This document shows positions 18,277-26,327 of a DNA stretch of 64,000 bases, in pieces; position 1 is the stretch's first letter, and each line of letters opens with the position of its first letter. The position numbers were made by a program, and so were the translations under genes. Origin of the DNA: an uncultured Alistipes sp. (GTDB lineage: Bacteria; Bacteroidota; Bacteroidia; Bacteroidales; Rikenellaceae); contig CASDZK010000025.1 of NCBI GenBank assembly GCA_949286165.1, positions 1 to 64,000 of the forward strand. The letters are read 5' to 3'. The notes under the pieces were generated by a model. The model ran no database searches and had not been told where the DNA came from. It saw only the letters and a list, made by a program, of their open reading frames with translations.

Positions 18277-19767
18277 TTAGTCATTAATAATAGAGTAGCT
18301 GACATAACGTCCGTTCGGGTACAGACCGTCGATCGATTGTATCGGATCGGTAAGCCGGTCGAGGTCGCTGACTTCTTTAATCGGGTTTCCGTTGATATGG
18401 GTAATGATATACCCTTCCCGGATGCCGCTCTTTTTCAATAGTCCGTTGCCTACTTCCGTTACCTGTATCCCGTTGTCGATCCGCAGGCTTCTTTTCGCTT
18501 TGGAAGAGATCGGAGCGAACGTGCCGCCCAGTACGGCTTTTACGTCTATGCTGTTTTTATCCAGCAATTTGGCTTCTCCGGCTTTATTACGCAAAAGGAC
18601 TTCGAAATGTTTCAGTTCGCCTTTCCTTTTTACGGTAATGTTCACTTTGTCGTTAGGCCGGTGTTTGGCCATAGCTTCCTGCAATTCGGTCGTTTTGTGC
18701 ATCGGCATGCCTTCGAACTCGACGAGGATGTCCCCCGCCTTAATACCCGCTTCTTCCGCTGCGCTGCCCGGTTCTACCGAATCGATGTACAGTCCGCCCG
18801 GTTCCGTGATCCCGGTTGCTTTCCCCTCTTCAGTGTTCAGGAAGGCATCGGTCAGCGCCAGATAACGGATACCCAGCATGGCCCGTTGCACGATACCGTA
18901 TTCTTTGAGGTCCATCACTACTTTTTGTACGATGGAAGTGGGAACGGCGAAAGAGTAGCCCGCATAGCTTCCTGTGGGAGAGGCGATGACGGTGTTGATG
19001 CCGACTAGTTCTCCGCGGGTATTGACCAGGGCGCCGCCGCTGTTGCCGGGATTGACGGCCGCATCGGTCTGAATGAATGATTCGATGCGCATTTCGTTGT
19101 TCGTCAGATTCAGGTCACGGCCTTTAGCGCTGACGATTCCGGCCGTGATGGTGGAGTTCAATCCGTAGGGGTTTCCTACTGCCAGCACCCATTCGCCCAG
19201 ACGCAGTTTGTCCGAATCGCCGAAAGGTACGGTAGGCAGGTCGGTAGCGTCGATTTTCAGCAATGCGATGTCGGTCGTAGGGTCGGCGCCGATCAGCTTG
19301 GCGTCGAAAGTGCGGCCGTCGTCCAGCATGACTTTCAGGCTACTGGCATTTTCGGAAACGTGGTTATTGGTAATGATGTAACCGTCCGGCGTGATGATGA
19401 CGCCCGAACCGCCCGAACTGCGTTCTTCTTCCTGCGAAGGTTGCCGGTCGTAATATTGCCGGGGCATCAGTCCGAACAGTTCTTCGAAAGGATTGCTGTA
19501 AAAGCCTTGTCCGGCCACTTCCACTTTTTCCTTTTTTACGATATTCACGACCGCTTTTACGGTGCTTTCTGCTGCCGCGGTCAAATCGGGAAATCCGGAA
19601 CCGTTCTGTTGGGGTTCGGAAACCCGCGTATATTTAGGGGGCGTTTCTGTTACCTGCGTAATGATGCGGGTTTCTGGTTCGGAAGTGGTAAATTCCGAAA
19701 TCAGGTATGCGGACCCTGCTCCTGCAGCTGCCGCGCATAAGATGGTTATAAAAAATTTTTTATTCAT
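18277..19767 (-). CDS. Periplasmic serine protease, DegP/HtrA family
   Basis: A 496-residue Do-like protease/chaperone that handles misfolded envelope proteins. An N-terminal signal or anchor segment (residues 5-26) is followed by a trypsin-fold domain with the catalytic triad His136 (ITNNHV), Asp166 (TTDIALL) and Ser243 (GNSGGA), then two PDZ domains (about 290-390 and 410-490), the first containing GLYIDSVEPGSAAEEAGI. The length and two PDZ domains correspond to DegP/DegQ rather than single-PDZ DegS. It lies upstream of rpoD on the same strand. No sigma-E type promoter is evident; Bacteroidetes regulate this class differently. Whether it is the functional DegP or DegQ cannot be told from sequence. 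Confidence 0.93.
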   Translation of the reverse strand: MNKKFFITILCAAAAGAGSAYLISEFTTSEPETRIITQVTETPPKYTRVSEPQQNGSGFPDLTAAAESTVKAVVNIVKKEKVEVAGQGFYSNPFEELFGLMPRQYYDRQPSQEEERSSGGSGVIITPDGYIITNNHVSENASSLKVMLDDGRTFDAKLIGADPTTDIALLKIDATDLPTVPFGDSDKLRLGEWVLAVGNPYGLNSTITAGIVSAKGRDLNLTNNEMRIESFIQTDAAVNPGNSGGALVNTRGELVGINTVIASPTGSYAGYSFAVPTSIVQKVVMDLKEYGIVQRAMLGIRYLALTDAFLNTEEGKATGITEPGGLYIDSVEPGSAAEEAGIKAGDILVEFEGMPMHKTTELQEAMAKHRPNDKVNITVKRKGELKHFEVLLRNKAGEAKLLDKNSIDVKAVLGGTFAPISSKAKRSLRIDNGIQVTEVGNGLLKKSGIREGYIITHINGNPIKEVSDLDRLTDPIQSIDGLYPNGRYVSYSIIND

Positions 19768-19950
19768 AGATGATAGGATAAATAGTTTGTTTGTTCTCTT
19801 TTTTCGACACGTGTTTTGTCACAATAACGCATTCGGTTCCGAATATATTTTGTGAAACGGGAAAAAACGGTTTGTTTTTTTGTCCCGATTATTTTTCGGT
19901 ATCTGTTTGAGTATCAATAATCCGACCGGAATCGGCGGCGAAAAAAGAAA

Positions 19951-19983
19951 TATTCCTGCCGCAGGCGGAGAACGGCAGGAATA
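19951..19983 (-). terminator. Intrinsic terminator of corA
   Basis: Perfect 11-bp arms (19951-19961, 19973-19983) with an 11-nt loop, followed on the minus strand by TTTCTTTTTT. It begins 25 bp past the corA stop. Confidence 0.85.
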
Positions 19984-20007
19984 TCCGGTAGTCTTGTCGG
20001 GGACCGG

Positions 20008-20958
20008 TTACAACCATTTCTTTTTCTTGAAGATCAGAAAGGTAATGGTAGAGGTAAGAATCATCATCCCGATGGATATGGGATACCCGAATTTCGCGGA
20101 CAGTTCTGGCATGTATTTGAAGTTCATGCCGTATATGCTGGCGATCAGCGTGGGGGGCATGAAAAAGACCGATACCACCGTAAACAACTTGGTTATGTTG
20201 TTTTGTTCGATGTTGATAAGCCCCATGGCGGTGTCTTGCAGGTAGTCGAGCCGGTCGAGGCTGAAGTCCGCATGGCTGAGCAGGGAGCCGACGTCCTTGA
20301 TCATCATGGTCAGGCGGGGGTAGATGTCGTTCGGGAAACGGTCGCTGCGCATGACGCCCGAAAGCACCCGCTGCCGGTCGAAAATGTTTTCCCGCAACAC
20401 CATGCTGTTGTCCTGCAGCAAAGTGATTCGTTTCAGTATTTCCTTGTCGATGGTTCCTTCCAGAGATATATGCCGGCTGAGTTGAGCCACGTGGCGCGAA
20501 ATCGATTCCACCATATCGGCGTCGAGGTCGATCCTTACCTCCAACAACGATACCAGAATATGGAATCCCGTGGGGTACAGCCGGTAGTTGATCTGTAATT
20601 TCTTGGCGGCTTCCGCAAAGGTTTTCAGTTCGATGTTCCGTTCGGAAATCAGCACGCCTTCGCATACCACGAATGAAACGGGTTCTATGACGAACCCGCT
20701 GTCGCTCGACACCAAAAAGTTGGTATTGCAGAATACCGCCCGTTCGGTCTCCGAATATCGGGACGAGCTTTCGATCTCTTCGATTTGCTGTTGCGTTTGC
20801 AGGTTGATTTCCATGAACTCTTCCACGGCGCGTTTTTCCTTCAGCGTGGGATTCTGCATGTCGATCCACAGGATATCGTCGTATCCCAAGTCATCCAGCA
20901 ACTTGATGTCGGCGTTCCGTATGATTTTGTTGTATGATTTTAAATATATCGTCATCAT
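20008..20958 (-). CDS. corA: CorA-family magnesium/cobalt transporter
   Basis: A 316-residue CorA-type divalent cation channel. A long cytoplasmic alpha/beta and helical domain fills most of the protein. The selectivity motif GMN (IYGMNFKYMP, about residues 275-277) lies at the end of the first membrane helix (FTVVSVFFMPPTLIASI), followed by a second helix (FGYPISIGMMILTSTITFLIF) and a basic KKKKW tail, as in all CorA pentamers. The start is either 20958 or the next Met, one codon downstream. The gene follows mqnA on the same strand with a 75-bp gap, and the two may be co-transcribed. The family transports Mg2+, Co2+ or Ni2+; specificity is not decidable here. Confidence 0.93.
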   Translation of the reverse strand: MMTIYLKSYNKIIRNADIKLLDDLGYDDILWIDMQNPTLKEKRAVEEFMEINLQTQQQIEEIESSSRYSETERAVFCNTNFLVSSDSGFVIEPVSFVVCEGVLISERNIELKTFAEAAKKLQINYRLYPTGFHILVSLLEVRIDLDADMVESISRHVAQLSRHISLEGTIDKEILKRITLLQDNSMVLRENIFDRQRVLSGVMRSDRFPNDIYPRLTMMIKDVGSLLSHADFSLDRLDYLQDTAMGLINIEQNNITKLFTVVSVFFMPPTLIASIYGMNFKYMPELSAKFGYPISIGMMILTSTITFLIFKKKKWL

Positions 20959-21033
20959 GGCCCTGTCTGTTTTTAACGTTACTACTGTTCATAGCGCAGG
21001 GAAATCCGTTGTCGGATTCCGTTAAAAAGTCAG

Positions 21034-21795
21034 TCAGTCGGGGGAGGCTCCTCCTGCGGGCAGTTCGAGATGCCGCAGGAATAGCCGGATGGCGTTTTTT
21101 TTCGGTTCGTCGAGATCGTACCGGATGTTACGGGTAACGTAGGCCAACGCCCGTTCGTAGTCGGAAACGTACCGGCTTTGGCGAATCGCGTCCGCGCGAT
21201 GGTCCAATCCGTAGGTCAAAGCCTGCGTGAAAGACGATACCGTTTGTTCGGTTACTTCTTTTCGGGCCACCCATACGGCGAAGACGAACGGCAAGCTCGT
21301 CCATGCGAACCATTCCGTCGCCAGATCCAGTTTCCGGGCGAAACGGGTTTCGTAGTCGAACACTTTGTCTCCGATCAGCAAATAACCGTTACGGCCGGCC
21401 GCACCGTTCAGCAGGGAGTAATCGGTCAGGCGTTCCCATCGCGGAGAGATGCGCCATTTTTCCCGGGCCAGTATCCGGATCAGCTGGACCGAGGTGGCGG
21501 AATGGGAATCCAGATAAACGGTTTCGAGCTCTTCCGGTGCGACGTCCGAAAACAGAGCGACGGTCCGGACATCGGTTTCGGCCCCGATGCAATAGGGCGT
21601 AACGATGCGACAGTCGCGTACTTTGGGAAGATCGGCGACCGGAATCAAAGCGATGTCCGTATGGTTGTCGTTTAAAAGGGAATGGCAGGAGGAAGGAATG
21701 TCCAATAGCAGATCGGCGCGCAAATAATCATTCGCACGACGGATTCCATACACGAAGGGAATCGTATTCAAATACGATATGGCTGCTATTTTCAT
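21034..21795 (-). CDS. mqnA: Chorismate dehydratase MqnA (futalosine pathway)
   Basis: A 253-residue MqnA, which converts chorismate to 3-enolpyruvylbenzoate, the first step of futalosine-dependent menaquinone synthesis (established). The family opening KIAAISYLNTIPFVYGI is clear, followed by the periplasmic-binding-protein-like fold (IALIPVADLPK, LDSHSATSVQL, WTSLPFVFAVWVARK). The start at 21795 is preferred over the Met four codons upstream because MqnA proteins begin MKI-SYLN. It is probably the first gene of an mqnA-corA transcript. mqnB, mqnC, mqnD and mqnE are not in the window and must be elsewhere; their existence is a prediction. Confidence 0.92.
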   Translation of the reverse strand: MKIAAISYLNTIPFVYGIRRANDYLRADLLLDIPSSCHSLLNDNHTDIALIPVADLPKVRDCRIVTPYCIGAETDVRTVALFSDVAPEELETVYLDSHSATSVQLIRILAREKWRISPRWERLTDYSLLNGAAGRNGYLLIGDKVFDYETRFARKLDLATEWFAWTSLPFVFAVWVARKEVTEQTVSSFTQALTYGLDHRADAIRQSRYVSDYERALAYVTRNIRYDLDEPKKNAIRLFLRHLELPAGGASPD

Positions 21796-21962
21796 GCGGG
21801 ACACCATCCATAAGATTTGCTCGTGTTTGTTAGAGAATGCCGCGGAGCAAAACGCCTGTGCGGTTGTCCGCGGGATTTGTGATCGTTCCGGGGACGGAAT
21901 ACCGTTTTTTCGCTATCGGTATCGAAAAAAGCGGATAGGCTGCCATCCCCCTGAATTCCGCC

Positions 21963-21970
21963 CAAAGGTA
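21963..21970 (-). promoter_or_regulatory. -7 element upstream of mqnA
   Basis: TACCTTTG on the minus strand, an exact -7 match, 167 bp before mqnA. No TTG at 19-21 bp spacing. It lies in the divergent interval shared with pheT. Confidence 0.3.
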
Positions 21971-22035
21971 GGCATATTTTTTCAGTTTGAAAAATTTGTT
22001 TGTATCTTGCACTCTGTTTTAAACGAATTTGTCTT

Positions 22036-24495
22036 ATGAAAATATCGTACAACTGGCTTAAAGATTATGTCAGCGATATGCCTTCCGTCGAAGAAACCGC
22101 GAGAATCCTGACCGATATCGGTCTGGAAGTGGAGGGCCTTGAAAAGATAGAAACCGTGAAAGGCGGCCTGGCAGGTGTCCGTATCGGCGAAGTGCTGACC
22201 TGCGAGAAACATCCCGACGCCGACAAACTGTCCGTGACTACCGTCGATTACGGCGAAGGACCTGTTCAGATCGTGTGCGGGGCCCCGAATGTCCGGGCGG
22301 GGTTGAAGGTCGTGGTGGCGACGGCTGGCTGCACCCTTTATCCCGATGCCGGAAGCGACGGCTTTAAAATCAAGAAAAGCAAGATCCGCGGCGTGGAATC
22401 CAACGGAATGCTCTGCGCCGAAGACGAGATAGGGTTGGGAACCGATCATGAGGGAATCATGGAATTGCCGGCCGATGCCGTGCCCGGCATGCCGGCCCGG
22501 GAGTATTTCCGTATCGAGGACGATTATTTGCTGGAGATCGGGCTGACCCCGAACCGTGCGGACGCCGCTTCCCATATCTGCGTGGCGCGCGATCTGGTCG
22601 CTTATCTGAAATCGAACGGACTGCCGGGCGAGTTGGTCTTGCCTTCGGTAGCGGAATACCGGCAGGACATTGACGGCATGCACATCGTCGTAGAAGTGGA
22701 AAATACGGAAGCCTGTCCGCACTATACCGGCGTTACCGTGTCCGGCGTTACGGTAAAGCCTTCTCCCGAATGGCTGCAAAACCGTTTGCGGGCGATCGGA
22801 ATCAATCCCAAGAACAATCTGGTGGATGTGACCAATTTCATTTTGCATGAAACGGGCCAGCCTTTGCACGCTTTCGATGCCGACAAAATCGGCGGAAAGA
22901 AAATCGTCGTCAAAACCGTCGCGGAAGGCACGCCTTTCGTTACGCTCGACGGGGTGGAACGCAAATTGTCCGCAAACGACCTGATGATTTGCGACGCGGA
23001 ACGACCGATGTGTATCGCCGGCGTTTTCGGAGGCGCCGATTCCGGAATCGGCGACCGGACGCGGAACGTGTTTATCGAAAGCGCTTATTTCAATCCGGTT
23101 TGGATTCGGAAAACGGCGAAACGGCACGGCCTGAATACGGACGCTTCGTTCCGTTACGAACGGGGCATCGATCCGAACGGTCTGTTGTATGCGTTGAAAC
23201 GGGCGGCTTTGCTGATGAAAGAGCTGGGCGACGGAAAAATATCGTCGCCCGTGGAAAATGTGGATCGGCACGATACTTCCCCCTTTGTCGTGGAACTCGA
23301 TATGGACCGGGTGGACGCTTTGATCGGCAAGAAGATCGGGGAAGCGAAGATCAAGGCGATTCTGTCCGGATTGGAAATCGGCGTTACGGCGCAGAACGGC
23401 TCGGTATTGACATTGGCCGTGCCGGCCTATCGCGTGGACGTGAAACGGGATGTGGATGTGATCGAAGATATTTTGCGGATTTACGGTTACAATCACGTCG
23501 AAATTCCCCTGACGGTACATTCCACGCTTTCTTATGCGCCTAAACCCGACAAGGACCGGGTGGCGAACGTTTTGTCCGATTATCTTTCCGCGAACGGGTT
23601 CAACGAGATCATGAGCAATTCCCTGACCCGCTCGGCCTATTACGAGGAGTTGAAAAGTTATCCGTTGTCCGCGGCCGTGAAGATTCTGAATCCGCTTAGC
23701 AGCGATTTGAACGTCATGCGGCAGACTTTGCTGTTCAATGCGTTGGAAGCGGCGGAACTGAATATCAACCGGAAAAACGGAAACCTGAAATTGTACGAAC
23801 TGGGTAATTGTTATTTTTACAACGAGGCGAAGCGGGAAGAGGGCGGTTTGGCTCCCTATCGTGAAGAGTATCGGCTGGGGGTGTTGGTTGCCGGCATGCA
23901 GACGTTGCAGTCGTGGCGCGAACCGGCCGTTAAAAGCGATTTCTTTACTTTAAAGGCCGCGGCGGAAGGTTTGTTGAAACGTTTCGGGCTGGATATGAAC
24001 GAAGGAATTTTCGAGACCTTGGAAAGCGATCTGTATCGCGAAGCAGTGCGGGTAAAATTACGGGGTAAGGCATTGCTCGATATGGGAGCGGTCGCCAGGA
24101 AAATCCGTTCCCGGTTCGGAATCAAGGGCGAAGTTTATTTTATGGAGATGAATTTCGGTCTTTTCCTGTCGATGGTAAAAAATAACCGATTGACGGTCAA
24201 AGAACTGTCCAAATATCCTGAAGTGAAACGGGATCTGGCTTTGTTGGTGGATCGTTCCGTGCAATTTTCGCAACTGAAAGAGGTCATACGCAAGACGGAG
24301 AAAAAATTAGTTAAAAACATTACCCTTTTCGACGTGTACGAAGGGGATAAGTTGCCGATCGGAAAAAAATCGTATGCCTTGAGCCTGATTCTGGAAGATA
24401 CGGCGAAGACGCTTACGGATGCAGTCATTGATAAAACGGTAGGGAATATCGTATATCAACTCGAAAAGCAGTGCGGCGCCGAACTTCGGAAATAA
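22036..24495 (+). CDS. pheT: Phenylalanyl-tRNA synthetase beta subunit
   Basis: An 819-residue PheT, the large subunit of the alpha2beta2 enzyme that charges tRNA-Phe. The start at 22036 (MKISYNWLKDYV) matches the usual beginning; the longer frame is upstream sequence. Domains in order: EMAP/tRNA-binding OB fold (about 40-150), B3/B4 editing core (about 215-390, with RYERGIDPNG), B5 DNA-binding-like (about 405-480, ending in DVKRDVDVIEDILRIYGYN), a catalytic-like core (490-700), and the C-terminal ferredoxin-fold anticodon-binding domain (720-819, SKYPEVKRDLALLVD). It stands alone; pheS is elsewhere, common in Bacteroidetes. It ends at a terminator. Confidence 0.97.
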   Translation: MKISYNWLKDYVSDMPSVEETARILTDIGLEVEGLEKIETVKGGLAGVRIGEVLTCEKHPDADKLSVTTVDYGEGPVQIVCGAPNVRAGLKVVVATAGCTLYPDAGSDGFKIKKSKIRGVESNGMLCAEDEIGLGTDHEGIMELPADAVPGMPAREYFRIEDDYLLEIGLTPNRADAASHICVARDLVAYLKSNGLPGELVLPSVAEYRQDIDGMHIVVEVENTEACPHYTGVTVSGVTVKPSPEWLQNRLRAIGINPKNNLVDVTNFILHETGQPLHAFDADKIGGKKIVVKTVAEGTPFVTLDGVERKLSANDLMICDAERPMCIAGVFGGADSGIGDRTRNVFIESAYFNPVWIRKTAKRHGLNTDASFRYERGIDPNGLLYALKRAALLMKELGDGKISSPVENVDRHDTSPFVVELDMDRVDALIGKKIGEAKIKAILSGLEIGVTAQNGSVLTLAVPAYRVDVKRDVDVIEDILRIYGYNHVEIPLTVHSTLSYAPKPDKDRVANVLSDYLSANGFNEIMSNSLTRSAYYEELKSYPLSAAVKILNPLSSDLNVMRQTLLFNALEAAELNINRKNGNLKLYELGNCYFYNEAKREEGGLAPYREEYRLGVLVAGMQTLQSWREPAVKSDFFTLKAAAEGLLKRFGLDMNEGIFETLESDLYREAVRVKLRGKALLDMGAVARKIRSRFGIKGEVYFMEMNFGLFLSMVKNNRLTVKELSKYPEVKRDLALLVDRSVQFSQLKEVIRKTEKKLVKNITLFDVYEGDKLPIGKKSYALSLILEDTAKTLTDAVIDKTVGNIVYQLEKQCGAELRK

Positions 24496-24515
24496 AACAG
24501 GATTTATGTTCAGAT

Positions 24516-24552
24516 AAACGGGGGCTGTCCATTCGGGGAACAGCCCCCGTTT
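24516..24552 (+). terminator. Terminator of pheT
   Basis: Perfect 13-bp arms (24516-24528, 24540-24552) with an 11-nt loop; the stem has a G5/C5 core and closes with AAA/TTT. It lies 20 bp after the pheT stop. Confidence 0.8.
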
Positions 24553-24584
24553 GCTATTGTTTGTGTCGGTAAAATCTTATTTTA

Positions 24585-24720
24585 TTGCTGCGAAAAAAAC
24601 TTAATGGCAATGGTTAAAAGAGGGTTGACGTTCAACCTGAACCTCCTTTTACCGATAAGTTTACGGGAAAGGTAGCTTCCAGTCATTCCGTTCATGTTGT
24701 ACATGATGTTGTAGAGGCTT
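24585..24720 (-). pseudogene. C-terminal fragment of an unrecognised basic protein
   Basis: A minus-strand frame reads SLYNIMYNMNGMTGSYL, continues through a basic stretch (SRKLIGKRRFRLNV) and ends in IKFFSQQ and a stop. An in-frame stop lies just upstream of the fragment, so only about 45 residues remain. The basic composition would suit a transposase end, but no family was recognised. Confidence 0.35.
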
Positions 24721-24744
24721 TCTCAGCAATCTGTTTCGGGCCTA

Positions 24745-24960
24745 TTAAAGGAGGAGGGCTCTTGCAGCTTTTCGATACTGCAGTTGGTGCAGGCCGGTTC
24801 CGTCCGTAGCGGACATTCCGAAACATTCAGCGTTGTCAGGGCGTTTCTTGCGCGTCGCAGCGATACTAAGACCGTACATCCCGACAGGTCGATGGAACCG
24901 CGGAGGTTGTTTTCGCCGAGAATCGGCGAAAGTTTTTCCTGTCGGTATCCCGGAAAAACT
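24745..24960 (-). pseudogene. Decayed leucine-rich-repeat remnant
   Basis: In one minus-strand frame the sequence reads ENNLRGSIDLSGCTVLVSL, then NALTTLNVSECPL and CTNCSIEKLQ, before a stop. The spacing of N-x-L, LTTLxVS and C-x-N-C matches the 21-residue repeats of BspA-like Bacteroidales proteins, such as the intact one at 33661-36420. The frame has no start or signal peptide and cannot be extended upstream without frameshifts. Repeat identity is a reading by eye. Confidence 0.45.
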
Positions 24961-25307
24961 TTTCAAAGAAACAGCGAACTTTTTCTTCGCTGCATGGTTT
25001 TGTATCGGGAAGGAATTGCATGAGGGTAAGCCGCTGTTCGTTTTGCCGGTGCGTACATATATCGTGATGTTCCGTACGGTATCGGTCAGGTTCGGTAGTA
25101 GCGTGTTGTCTTCCCTTGCCCTGCGACGCCTTTGGCGGGCACGATCCGGCAACCGCTTTCGAACGACGGATCGACTTCTCCGGCAGTCCAGGCGCCCCGA
25201 TGACGAAAAACCCAGCATCAGTTTGCCGCCTTCGGCCGGAAATTAGAAAGTTACGGATTTATCGGACCGTTGCCCGTTCGGCCAGATACGCATCGTACAT
25301 GTCCGGT

Positions 25308-25530
25308 ATTCATGTATCGTTTTCCTGGGTTTCTTTCTTATGCACCCAGCCTTCGGCGCTTTTGAACCATTTTTTGCAGAACTCTTTCAGTTCCGGATGT
25401 TGTTTGTCCATGAGCATGAAATTGACTAAGGATAGACAATTTGATCCGGATCGTTGGGGAACCGAACACCGAAATAGGTTACCAGCTGGCTTCTTCCAGT
25501 TTGTATGTTGGATACCGCTTAATCTTTACC
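25308..25530 (-). pseudogene. Frame-broken remnant of an unrecognised protein
   Basis: Three minus-strand pieces in shifted frames look protein-like: KIKRYPTYKLEEAS, then TYFGVRFPNDPDQIVYP ending in a stop, then MDKQHPELKEFCKKWFK and AEGWVHKKETQENDT ending in a stop. Together they suggest one gene broken by at least one frameshift. No family recognised. Confidence 0.35.
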
Positions 25531-25812
25531 ATCAATAGGTTGTTGCGTTTTCTCCGATTTTGTCCACGCAAACCAGACGTTGGATCGTATTGTAACAATC
25601 GGTTCGTCAGTGCATATTATATGTATGATTTGAGTATCCTGTATCGAAAACCGAAGATTTCGATTTTGTTATGCGGAAAGAGTTTTTGTCGCGGAATACG
25701 GAGAGAAACCGACCGGTTCGCAAAAATATGCCCGGCAGCAATAATCTTTCCGGGGCGGGATATTCTCCGGCTGCTCTTTTTTGTTTATCTTTGTTCCTTA
25801 TTTCCGGCGCGT

Positions 25813-26316
25813 ATGAAAAAGATCAGAATCGGATACGGGTACGACGTACATAGGTTGGCCGACGGTTTACCGCTTTGGTTGGGCGGAGTGCGCATTCCCC
25901 ATGGGAAGGGAGAAGTCGCCCATTCCGACGGAGACGTGTTGATCCATGCCGTGTGCGATGCTTTGTTGGGGGCTTTGGCATTGGGAGATATCGGCGTTCA
26001 TTTTCCCGATACTTCTGCAGAGTTCAAGGACATCGACAGCAAGTTGCTGTTGCGCCGCACGGTCGCTTTGATAAAAGAGAAAGGCTATTGCGTGGGAAAC
26101 GTCGATGCGATGCTCTGTTTGGAAAAACCGAAAATCAATCCGTTTGTCGAGGCGATGCGGAAAACGTTGGCCGTTATTCTGGAAACGGGCGAAGAGGATG
26201 TTTCCGTTAAAGCCACCACCCGGGAAAAACTGGGATTCGTCGGCCGGGAAGAAGGGGTGGAAGCCTTTGTTTCGGTATTGCTGTTCCATCGGGATATGCT
26301 TTCATCCGTATTGTAA
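25813..26316 (+). CDS. ispF: 2-C-methyl-D-erythritol 2,4-cyclodiphosphate synthase
   Basis: A 167-residue IspF of the MEP isoprenoid pathway. It cyclises CDP-methylerythritol 2-phosphate to methylerythritol cyclodiphosphate with release of CMP. Zn2+ ligands are in YGYDVHRL (D11, H13) and HSDGDVLIHA (H37, H45); DIGVHFPDTSAEFKDIDS and KATTREKLGFVGREEGVEA are the other conserved blocks. The start at 25813 matches the family beginning (MKKIRIGYGYDVH). It leads an array with two SGNH-type genes and an MBOAT gene (11-bp gap to the next), although its pathway role is unrelated to theirs. Length is normal. Confidence 0.97.
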   Translation: MKKIRIGYGYDVHRLADGLPLWLGGVRIPHGKGEVAHSDGDVLIHAVCDALLGALALGDIGVHFPDTSAEFKDIDSKLLLRRTVALIKEKGYCVGNVDAMLCLEKPKINPFVEAMRKTLAVILETGEEDVSVKATTREKLGFVGREEGVEAFVSVLLFHRDMLSSVL

Positions 26317-26327
26317 TCGAGGGAGAT

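Larger units (their letters stand above)
24496..25812. other. 1.3-kb region without intact genes (gene graveyard)
   Basis: No intact reading frame with family character is found between pheT and ispF. On the minus strand three broken coding-like stretches can be read: 24585-24720, 24745-24960 and 25308-25530, each annotated separately. The open frame that runs into ispF on the plus strand (25441 onward) has no protein-like composition before the true ispF start. The region seems to be old coding DNA in decay, but frame jumps make the original genes hard to name. Confidence 0.6.

Noticed and set aside
21982..23520. Minus-strand open frame (512 codons) opposite pheT
   Set aside because: Lies entirely over conserved pheT sequence, with no recognisable domain.
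24745..25218. A 157-codon minus-strand open frame as an intact gene
   Set aside because: Very Arg-rich; the frame with LRR-like sequence is a different one, so the intact frame is probably accidental.
25441..25812. N-terminal extension of ispF
   Set aside because: IspF begins MKKIRIGYGYDVH at 25813; the upstream frame has no conserved or protein-like sequence.
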